DNA from: an uncultured Clostridia bacterium
GTDB taxonomy: Bacteria > Bacillota > Clostridia > Lachnospirales > Lachnospiraceae
DNA: 10,622 nucleotides
Direction of reading: 5' to 3'
Assembly: GCA_947304065.1 (NCBI GenBank)
Contig: CAMZAI010000093.1
Location: 1 to 10,622, forward strand
Part shown: positions 1 to 5,179 of the stretch, piece by piece
How the letters are laid out: each line of letters opens with the position of its first letter
Position numbering within the stretch: position 1 is the stretch's first letter
Made by a program: the position numbers and the translations under genes
The notes under the pieces: generated by a model
The model's database searches: none
Told to the model about the DNA's origin: nothing
What the model saw: only the letters and a program-made list of their open reading frames with translations

Positions 1-2
1 TT

Positions 3-26
3 CGCGATAAAGGCGACGAGTACTGA
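3..26 (+). CDS. Possible C-terminal tail of an upstream gene (partial)
   Basis: In the third frame the first bases read RDKGDEY followed by TGA at 24-26, a charged, hydrophilic end typical of a protein C-terminus. Only seven codons are in the window, so neither the product nor even the coding status can be established. The A/T-rich stretch 36-68 that follows holds a T-run (37-42) but I see no convincing stem before it. Confidence 0.3.
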   Translation, partial: RDKGDEY

Positions 27-68
27 TCCGGCCACATTTTTTAAGATAAAAATAAAAAAATTAAAGTA

Positions 69-96
69 TTTACAACCGCATTATTTCGTATATAAT
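69..96 (+). promoter_or_regulatory. Likely sigma-A promoter for folT-folC
   Basis: TTTACA (69-74) and a perfect TATAAT (91-96) are separated by 16 bases and lie in A/T-rich DNA. This predicts transcription starting near 103, which would place about 270 nt of leader, including the THF riboswitch, before folT. No closer promoter to folT is evident. Confidence 0.7.
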
Positions 97-101
97 AATC
101 T

Positions 102-211
102 CCGTCAAAGGACAGAGATCGCAGATCTTCTCCTTTGGACGGAAAACAACAATAGAACCGGAATGAGCCGTAAGCTTATTCCGGCGATGACAATAGACCA
201 AAGGTCTATTG
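102..211 (+). promoter_or_regulatory. Three-hairpin structured leader upstream of the THF riboswitch
   Basis: Three strong hairpins follow one another between the predicted start site and the riboswitch. Hairpin 1 pairs CCGUC-AAAGGA (102-112) with UCCUUUGGACGG (131-142), one base bulged, and contains an inner perfect stem AGAUC(116-120)/GAUCU(124-128). Hairpin 2 pairs CCGGAAUGAG (158-167) with CUUAUUCCGG (175-184), 10 bp with one G-U. Hairpin 3 pairs CAAUAGACC (191-199) with GGUCUAUUG (203-211), 9 bp perfect with an AAA loop. None is followed by a U-run, so they do not look like intrinsic terminators. I do not recognise the family; they could stabilise the mRNA, act as a second regulatory element, or be an inserted repeat. 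Confidence 0.6.
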
Positions 212-213
212 TA

Positions 214-309
214 GTGTCAGAGTAGAAACGACGCGTTAAGTGCCTCCGGATGGGAAGTCGCCGGTGGACGAAGGCTTACGCCGCGGTGTCGTTTCGCATC
301 CGCTGTCAC
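214..309 (+). promoter_or_regulatory. Tetrahydrofolate (THF) riboswitch, class I
   Basis: The aptamer matches the known folT-associated THF riboswitch in sequence and fold. P1 is GUGUCAG (214-220) with CUGUCAC (303-309), with one U-U mismatch. P2 is GAAACGAC (225-232) with GUCGUUUC (288-295), perfect. The conserved GCGUUAAGUG runs 233-242. P3 is CCUCCGG (243-249) with CCGGUGG (261-267), closing the conserved loop AUGGGAAGUCG (250-260). ACGAA is at 268-272, a small P4 GGC/GCC at 273-275/280-282, GCGGU at 283-287, and the conserved GCAUCCGCU at 296-304. The ligand is reduced folate in the established family, and the genes downstream are folT and folC, exactly the expected regulon. An ATG at 250 lies inside the P3 loop and is not a gene start. 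Confidence 0.93.
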
Positions 310-374
310 AAAATAGAGTATTATGCTCCTATCAGTGACGGCTCCTCTACAGTCTCACCGAAAGGAGCTTTTTT
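303..374 (+). promoter_or_regulatory. Expression platform: alternative pairing and SD-sequestering/terminator-like hairpin
   Basis: Two possible structures share bases here. The 3' strand of P1 (303-309, CUGUCAC) is fully complementary, with one G-U, to GUGACGG (335-341), so it can form either P1 or a competing hairpin. GCUCCU (341-346) pairs with AGGAGC (363-368), which carries the folT ribosome binding site and is followed by six Ts (369-374), so the same hairpin could block translation or end transcription. A second GCUCCU copy at 325-330 could replace 341-346 as partner. Known THF riboswitches usually lower expression when folate is bound; which of these pairings does so here is inference. 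Confidence 0.5.
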
Positions 375-375
375 A

Positions 376-960
376 ATGCAGCACAACAGACATTTCACAG
401 TAATCCAGCTGGTTGTCGACGCAATGCTCTGCGCGGTCTGCGCGGTCCTCGGATACCTCGCGATCGACCTTACCAGCATCAAGATCACCTTCGAGAGCCT
501 CCCGATCCTCATCGCGGCCCTTCTGTTCGGACCCGTTGACGGCATCACGGTCGGCGCCGTAGGTACTCTCATCTACCAGTATCTGCGTTACGGTTTTACC
601 GCAACGACCTTCCTCTGGATGCTTCCCTACATCGTGCTCGGATTCATTGCGGGCTTCTATGCTAAGAAAAAGAACTTCCGCATGAACGCCACGGAGCTCG
701 GAGTGCTCACCGTTATATGCGAGCTGGTCGTAACTCTGCTCAATACGCTCGTTATCCTGATCGACAGCAAGATCTACGGCTGGTATTATCCCACCCTCAT
801 CACGGGTTCACTCGTGATCAGACTCGTTGTCTGCATCGCCAAGGCGATCGTATTCGGCGTGATCCTCTACCCTCTGCTCACCGCGATCAGGAAGAACAGC
901 GGACTTAAATTTTCATCCGCCCAGTCCCGTCCAGTAAAGCCGGAGGTATCGGAAAAATGA
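376..960 (+). CDS. folT: FolT, folate-specific S component of an ECF transporter
   Basis: This 194-residue integral membrane protein is the substrate-binding (S) subunit of an energy-coupling factor transporter for folate. It works with shared EcfA/EcfA'/EcfT modules, which are not in this window. Hydrophobic segments lie at about residues 9-30, 40-52, 54-70, 78-96, 107-130 and 144-170, six as expected for an S component, and the KITFESLPILIAALLFGP stretch (36-53) is typical of the folate family. The ATG at 376 is chosen because AGGAG (363-367) lies just upstream; a longer frame from 250 would start inside the riboswitch and is rejected. The stop overlaps the folC start (ATGA), so the two are probably translationally coupled. 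Identity rests on the family pattern plus the THF riboswitch and folC. Confidence 0.9.
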   Translation: MQHNRHFTVIQLVVDAMLCAVCAVLGYLAIDLTSIKITFESLPILIAALLFGPVDGITVGAVGTLIYQYLRYGFTATTFLWMLPYIVLGFIAGFYAKKKNFRMNATELGVLTVICELVVTLLNTLVILIDSKIYGWYYPTLITGSLVIRLVVCIAKAIVFGVILYPLLTAIRKNSGLKFSSAQSRPVKPEVSEK

Positions 961-2216
961 ATGCAGCAGAAGCAATATCATACATAGAGAATTACACCTG
1001 GAGCACCACCAGGCTCGGCTTAGAGCGCACCTGCGAACTGCTCTCGATGCTCGGCGATCCCCAGAAGAAGCTGAAATTCGTGCATGTTACGGGCAGCAAC
1101 GGCAAGGGCAGCACCTGCGCTATCCTTGAGTCGATCCTGAGAAAGGCCGGCTACCGCACGGGTCTTTACACTTCGCCCTATCTTGTGCGCTTCAACGAGC
1201 GCATAAAGGTCAACGGACGCGATATCCCCGACGAGGCTCTCGCTTCGATCACTTCACAGGTCAGGGCCTTTGCGGACGTGATGTACGACCATCCGAGCCA
1301 GTTTGAGCTCGTGACCGCCATCGCGATGGAATATTTCTACGAAATGCAGTGCGACATCGTGATCCTCGAGGTCGGAATGGGCGGCGCGCTGGACAGCACA
1401 AACGCCATCGACGCTCCGGAAGTAGCGGTGTTTACCAATATCGGACTTGAGCACACCGAGTATCTCGGCAATACCATCGAGGAGATCGCCGCGACAAAGG
1501 GCGGCATCATAAAGCCCGGCTGCGACTGCGTGGCCTATGACGGCCCCGCTGCCGCCACCTCGGTCCTCCGTTCCATCTGCCTTGAAAAGAACGTTCCGTT
1601 CCTGCTTGCGGATTTTAAGGCGGCCGAGCCCATCTCCCATTCACTCGGCGGACAGACGCTCTCTTATAAAGGCAAGGTGCTTTCGTTCCCGCTGCTCGGC
1701 AGCCATCAGATAAACAATCTCTGCGTGGCGCTCGAGACCGTTTACGTACTTAAAAAGCGCGGCTGGTGCATACCCACGCACGCTATAGAGGAAGGCGTGG
1801 CTGATGTAAGCTGGCCCGCGAGATTCCAGGTTCTTTCGACCGAACCGCTCTTCATCCTCGACGGCGGCCACAATCCGCAGTGTGCCGAGGCCATGGCGGA
1901 CATCCTCGACGATTATCTTCCCGATCAGAAGGTCACATTCATCATGGGCGTTCTCGCCGACAAGGATTATGCTTCGATGCTCGATTCGGTATGCCCTCAC
2001 GCGGCCCGCTTCGTGTGCCTGACTCCCGAGAGTCCGCGCGCGCTTCCCGCTTCACGTCTTGCCGAGATCATACGCGCCCGCGGTTTTGAGGCCGAGGTCT
2101 GCGATACCGTTTCGGAAGCCGTCGATAAGGCAAAAGAAAAAACCGAACCCATAGTAGCGTTCGGTTCTCTGTATATGTCAGGTGCTGTTCTCAGATACTT
2201 TGAGGAGCGTCATTGA
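957..2216 (+). CDS. folC: FolC, folylpolyglutamate synthase / dihydrofolate synthase
   Basis: A 419-residue cytoplasmic Mur-ligase-family enzyme that adds glutamate to (tetrahydro)folates using ATP, trapping them in the cell. Many bacterial FolC proteins also make dihydrofolate from dihydropteroate. Visible motifs are the P-loop TGSNGKGST (45-53), EVGMGGALDSTN, the HTEYLGNTIEEIA segment followed by ATKGGIIKPG (region of the catalytic lysine), GSHQINNLCVAL, WPARF and the C-domain LDGGHNP. Length is normal for the family. GGAGGT at 942-947 sits nine bases before the ATG, which overlaps the folT stop by ATGA. Co-transcription with folT under the THF riboswitch makes a salvage unit: import folate, then retain it by polyglutamylation. 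Whether it also has dihydrofolate synthase activity cannot be told from the sequence. Confidence 0.96.
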   Translation: MNAAEAISYIENYTWSTTRLGLERTCELLSMLGDPQKKLKFVHVTGSNGKGSTCAILESILRKAGYRTGLYTSPYLVRFNERIKVNGRDIPDEALASITSQVRAFADVMYDHPSQFELVTAIAMEYFYEMQCDIVILEVGMGGALDSTNAIDAPEVAVFTNIGLEHTEYLGNTIEEIAATKGGIIKPGCDCVAYDGPAAATSVLRSICLEKNVPFLLADFKAAEPISHSLGGQTLSYKGKVLSFPLLGSHQINNLCVALETVYVLKKRGWCIPTHAIEEGVADVSWPARFQVLSTEPLFILDGGHNPQCAEAMADILDDYLPDQKVTFIMGVLADKDYASMLDSVCPHAARFVCLTPESPRALPASRLAEIIRARGFEAEVCDTVSEAVDKAKEKTEPIVAFGSLYMSGAVLRYFEERH

Positions 2217-3367
2217 CCGACCGTCTTCTTCAAAGTACTTCCGGGCTTTCCAAAAGCCCTGTGATGGTAATAGATGCAGGCTCTGCCGTTGTACTTCGCC
2301 TCGTAGAGCGATTTGTCGGCTTCCTCGCGGAGCTTCTCGAAAGTAACGCTCTCCGAAGCCTGCGCGCATGCAACGCCCATGCTGACCGAAACATAAGGAT
2401 TAAAGTTCGTGTCGGCGTGGGGGATCTTCAGCGAATCGATCGATTTCTTCAGATCGAGCGCCCACTTTACGGCGAGCTTCGGCTCAATGCCGGTCAGCAT
2501 AACCAGGAATTCCTCACCGCCCACTCGTGCCGCATAATCCGTGCGGCGCTTTACATTTCTGCGGATGGCTGCGGTAACCTTCCTGATGCATTCGTCACCT
2601 GCGGCGTGTCCGTAGGTGTCGTTATATTTTTTGAAGTTGTCGATATCGATCATCATGATCGCCACGTGAGCCTTCTGTCTGATGCAGTAAGGCCAGATGT
2701 TCTCCGTGCGGCGGTCGAGTCCGCGGCGGTTGAGCAGCAGCGTCATCGGATCCGTCTCGGCCTCCGAGAGCGCCGAATCAAGGCGAAGCTTGTAGTCGAG
2801 CTTGCGGATCGTGTTGGAATAAAGGGCTAACGAAAGTCCGAGTCCCATGATGCCGATCGTGATCAGCGCCGTATTTGTGGCTGCCGGAAATCCCCTGCCC
2901 CATGCGAGTATGACCGCAGGCAGCAGATCTATCGCCCAGACGACCAGAAACAGCTCGGGACGAAGTACGGGAAGACAACCGATGACTATCATAACGATCC
3001 AGTAGAAAACTATCGCAGCGGCGTCCGAAGTCGCCTTAAACGCGAAATTGTAGAGGATCGCGGAGAATACGAAAAGATAGAGATAACAGACCTTATCGAA
3101 CAGATCCGTGCGGTGTGTCCTGGTCGTAAAGAGTACCGCGGCCGCACTCAGCAGAAAGATGAAAGTTGTGGTAAGGAAAGCAAAGGTCTGATAGCTTCCG
3201 GGAAGGACATGGATCCCGAACAGTTTGAAGACAGCAAAAAACAGGAGCACACCCGCTGCCCCAAAAATGTTGAAGATATAAAGCCTGCCCATATTCAGGC
3301 GATCTGTAACGGATTTGCCTGCGTTCTTGTCGAAGAGCGGCATATCCGGGAACAAATTCTCCAGCAT
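2210..3367 (-). CDS. Membrane-anchored diguanylate cyclase (GGDEF domain)
   Basis: A 385-residue protein predicted to make c-di-GMP from two GTP at the inner face of the membrane. About six hydrophobic segments (roughly 29-50, 59-80, 92-110, 115-134, 137-156, 165-184) form an N-terminal membrane domain with no recognised sensor motif. The GGDEF domain follows, with DPMTLLLNRRGLD (206-218), DIDNFKKYNDTYGHAAGD (241-258) and the active-site GGEEF (283-287). An RxxD product-inhibition I-site (R274, D277) stands at the same spacing as in the well-studied cyclase PleD, so feedback control is likely. No EAL or HD-GYP domain is present. AAAGGGG lies five bases before the ATG. Its last seven bases overlap the end of folC on the opposite strand, leaving no room for a dedicated terminator between them. 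The signal sensed is unknown. Confidence 0.93.
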   Translation of the reverse strand: MLENLFPDMPLFDKNAGKSVTDRLNMGRLYIFNIFGAAGVLLFFAVFKLFGIHVLPGSYQTFAFLTTTFIFLLSAAAVLFTTRTHRTDLFDKVCYLYLFVFSAILYNFAFKATSDAAAIVFYWIVMIVIGCLPVLRPELFLVVWAIDLLPAVILAWGRGFPAATNTALITIGIMGLGLSLALYSNTIRKLDYKLRLDSALSEAETDPMTLLLNRRGLDRRTENIWPYCIRQKAHVAIMMIDIDNFKKYNDTYGHAAGDECIRKVTAAIRRNVKRRTDYAARVGGEEFLVMLTGIEPKLAVKWALDLKKSIDSLKIPHADTNFNPYVSVSMGVACAQASESVTFEKLREEADKSLYEAKYNGRACIYYHHRAFGKPGSTLKKTVGQ

Positions 3368-3405
3368 GCTGACCCCTTTGCCGATCCAAAAAATACACTG
3401 AAATC

Positions 3406-3434
3406 AGTATAGCAAAAGCGGTCCCAAACCGCAA
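3406..3434 (-). promoter_or_regulatory. Likely promoter of the diguanylate cyclase, with an inverted repeat in the spacer
   Basis: On the minus strand TTGCGG (3434-3429) and TATACT (3411-3406) are 17 bases apart, and the -10 is preceded by TGC, an extended -10. The spacer and -35 contain a perfect inverted repeat, GCGGT/ACCGC (3428-3432 and 3418-3422, gap of five), placed where a bound repressor would block polymerase. No regulator is known; operator function is inference. Confidence 0.55.
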
Positions 3435-3441
3435 GAACTAT

Positions 3442-3470
3442 TTGATTTTATACAATATCTAGTATAAGAT
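3442..3470 (+). promoter_or_regulatory. Likely promoter of the coiled-coil gene, overlapped by an inverted repeat
   Basis: TTGATT (3442-3447) and TAAGAT (3465-3470) are 17 bases apart and point to the gene starting at 3513. A 7-bp perfect inverted repeat, AATATCT (3454-3460) and AGATATT (3467-3473) with a six-base gap, lies across the -10. This could be an operator, or a chance palindrome in A/T-rich DNA. The promoter diverges from that of the cyclase. Confidence 0.55.
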
Positions 3471-3512
3471 ATTTACGAAAGCTTCTATACATAGTAATTT
3501 TAGGAGGTTCTG

Positions 3513-4403
3513 ATGCCTGACAGGATTGAAGAGATTTTAAAAGAAATACATGTGATGTTTGCTAAATGTGAAGCTTACGGCAATTCTCCGGATCTCGTCA
3601 TAATTTCGAAGTCGGAGCTCTTTGAGCTGCTTGAAAAACTCAACGAGGGTATCGACGAAGTGCTCGACCAGTACGAGGCCACGACGCGCAGCCGCGAACG
3701 CGCCCGTATCGAGCAGGATAAGCAGGCGGCGGAGACCGTTGCGCGCGCAAAGCTTGAAGCCGACGACGTACACGCTGCGGCTTCGTTATATACCGACACC
3801 ATGCTCGAAGACCTCAAGCAGATCCTTGAGGCCACAAAGAGCCGCATAAAGGACGACATGCTCGACATGCTCGCCAACATCGAACTTCAGGAAGATGTCC
3901 TCGACCGCAACAAGGAAAGCGTAAAGGAAGGCCTCGCGGAGCTCCACGACAGCGAGATGTACCTCAACGCCCTTACGCAGCTTCGCAAAAAGGCCGAGGA
4001 AAAGCGCAAGTTCGGTGATCAGGCAGAGCTTCTCGCAGGTCAGGAAGAGAATATCTTCGAAGAGCAGGATAAGGAAAAGCAGGCGCAGAAGCTTCAGATC
4101 AGGATCGATAAGCCCGGCGAGAATACCGGAGTGACATATTCCACGAGATTCAACAGAAACAAGAAGAAAAAGAAGAAGAGCGGCAAGGGAGGCTCCGATG
4201 CGGCCCGCGAAGGCGAGCCCGAGGGCTTAAAGGCCGATTCCGACCATATCCCCGGCATGGAATACAGCGCGGACGACTTCGATCTCGACAGGGAGTACGA
4301 GGAATGGAAGGCTGCCGAGGAAGGCGATGATCTCGACCACAAGCCCGAGAAAAAAGGTTTCGGAAAAATGCTCGAATCTTTATTCGGTAAAAATGAAGAA
4401 TAA
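3513..4403 (+). CDS. Coiled-coil protein of unknown function (V-ATPase H/DivIVA-like composition)
   Basis: A 296-residue, highly charged, soluble protein with no signal peptide or membrane segment. Residues 1-20 and 33-170 are rich in heptad-like Leu/Ile/Ala among Glu, Lys and Arg, consistent with long helices or coiled coils. A lysine run (217-222) in a Gly/Ser-rich linker is followed by a strongly acidic tail (about 228-280) and an amphipathic end, FGKMLESLFGKNEE (283-296). This layout recalls Firmicute proteins loosely labelled as V-type ATPase subunit H-like or DivIVA-like, but no ATPase genes are nearby and I cannot assign a role. AGGAGG (3502-3507) is ideally placed five bases before the ATG. 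It is single, with its own promoter, and a long hairpin element lies 15 bases after its stop. A structural or cell-division/envelope scaffold role is only a guess. Confidence 0.85.
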   Translation: MPDRIEEILKEIHVMFAKCEAYGNSPDLVIISKSELFELLEKLNEGIDEVLDQYEATTRSRERARIEQDKQAAETVARAKLEADDVHAAASLYTDTMLEDLKQILEATKSRIKDDMLDMLANIELQEDVLDRNKESVKEGLAELHDSEMYLNALTQLRKKAEEKRKFGDQAELLAGQEENIFEEQDKEKQAQKLQIRIDKPGENTGVTYSTRFNRNKKKKKKSGKGGSDAAREGEPEGLKADSDHIPGMEYSADDFDLDREYEEWKAAEEGDDLDHKPEKKGFGKMLESLFGKNEE

Positions 4404-4418
4404 AACAGGCGATGCCAT

Positions 4419-4482
4419 AAGACACGGGGACGGTTCTTATGTCCCGACAAAACGTCGGATATAAGAACCGCCCCCGTGTCTT
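4419..4482. repeat. REP/MITE-like long inverted repeat with GGGGACGGTTCTT core; possible terminator
   Basis: The two arms, 4419-4448 and 4454-4482, pair over about 28 bp around a five-base AAAAC loop. The only breaks are an A-C mismatch (4430/4471), a G-U pair (4441/4460) and one bulged C (4443). The left arm also folds alone: GGGAC (4427-4431) with GUCCC (4441-4445), and GACA (4421-4424) with UGUC (4440-4443). The GACGGTTCTT core with flanking GACA/TGTC resembles the palindromic REP elements I associate with REP-associated tyrosine transposases in Firmicutes and other bacteria. It lies between converging genes and is followed on the plus strand by TTTAT, so it may also end transcription. No transposase is present in the window. 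Confidence 0.75.
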
Positions 4483-4486
4483 TATA

Positions 4487-4522
4487 TCACACTTTAAATC
4501 TGTAACTGTCGCCCCAAATGGT
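4487..4522 (-). other. Orphaned C-terminal codons of the response regulator, beyond an in-frame TAA
   Basis: Reading on in frame past the TAA at 4525-4523 gives TIWGDSYRFKV and then TGA (4489-4487). This matches the expected end of OmpR-type regulators, where NPxYIxTVWGxGYRF closes the winged helix with a beta hairpin. The TAA stands exactly where a glutamate codon (GAA) is usual, so one base change explains the interruption. The coding tail ends five bases from the REP-like repeat. Confidence 0.75.
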
Positions 4523-5179
4523 TTAAATATACTGAGGGTTCGAAGTGTCCGCTTCAATTTTTTCGCGAATCTTTTTGATGTGGACTGTAACAGTCGCGAT
4601 ATCTCCGATGGATTCCATATCCCAGATCTCGCGGAACAGCTCGTCCTTTGTGTATACATGGTTCGGGTTCGAAGCCAGGAATGTGAGAAGGTCGAATTCC
4701 TTCGTGGTAAAAGGCTTCTCCTCGCCGTTGATGAATACTCTTCTTGCGGTCTTGTCGATGCGGATGCCCCTGATCTCGATCACCGCGTTTTCCTTAACGG
4801 GGCTTCCGAGCAGACGCTCATAACGTGCAAGATGTGCCTTTACGCGCGCAACGAGCTCGCTGGGGCTGAAAGGCTTTGTCATGTAGTCGTCGGCGCCGAG
4901 TCCGAGACCGCGTATCTTGTCGATATCGTCCTTACGTGCCGAGACCATCAGGATCGGCACATCTTTTTTCTCCCTGACCTGCTTGCAGATCTCGAAGCCG
5001 TCGGTTCCGGGCAGCATCAGATCGAGCACGATCAGGCTGTAGTCCTGTCCGAGCGCCATCTCAAGGCCCTTGCTTCCGTTGGGCTCGATATCCACTTCAA
5101 ATTCCGAAAGCTCAAGATAGTCCTTTTCGAGCTCGGCGATCTCTATCTCATCTTCAATGATCAGTATTTTTTTCTTCAT
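4523..5179 (-). CDS. OmpR/PhoB-family response regulator, prematurely stopped
   Basis: A 218-residue two-component regulator. The receiver domain (about 3-115) has the acidic pocket E9-D10, phospho-acceptor D53 in VLDLMLPG, S80 and K102. The winged-helix DNA-binding domain begins near residue 133 and includes FTTKEFDLLTFLASNPNHVYTKDEL. The start at 5179 follows GGAAGGA seven bases upstream and gives the canonical MKKKILIIEDE start; a longer frame from 5218 adds a basic 13-residue extension and is rejected. It overlaps the end of the kinase gene by 26 bases and is second in that operon. The frame ends at NPQYI-TAA, just before the last beta hairpin, whose codons survive downstream (4487-4522). 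DNA binding may be impaired unless the stop is an error or is read through. Target genes are unknown. Confidence 0.9.
   Translation of the reverse strand: MKKKILIIEDEIEIAELEKDYLELSEFEVDIEPNGSKGLEMALGQDYSLIVLDLMLPGTDGFEICKQVREKKDVPILMVSARKDDIDKIRGLGLGADDYMTKPFSPSELVARVKAHLARYERLLGSPVKENAVIEIRGIRIDKTARRVFINGEEKPFTTKEFDLLTFLASNPNHVYTKDELFREIWDMESIGDIATVTVHIKKIREKIEADTSNPQYI

Noticed and set aside
27..68. Terminator for the gene upstream of folT
   Set aside because: There is a T-run at 37-42, but the preceding bases do not form a convincing stem.
250..375. N-terminal extension of folT starting at the ATG at 250
   Set aside because: It lies in the P3 loop of the THF aptamer and has no ribosome site; the ATG at 376 has AGGAG upstream and gives a normal FolT.
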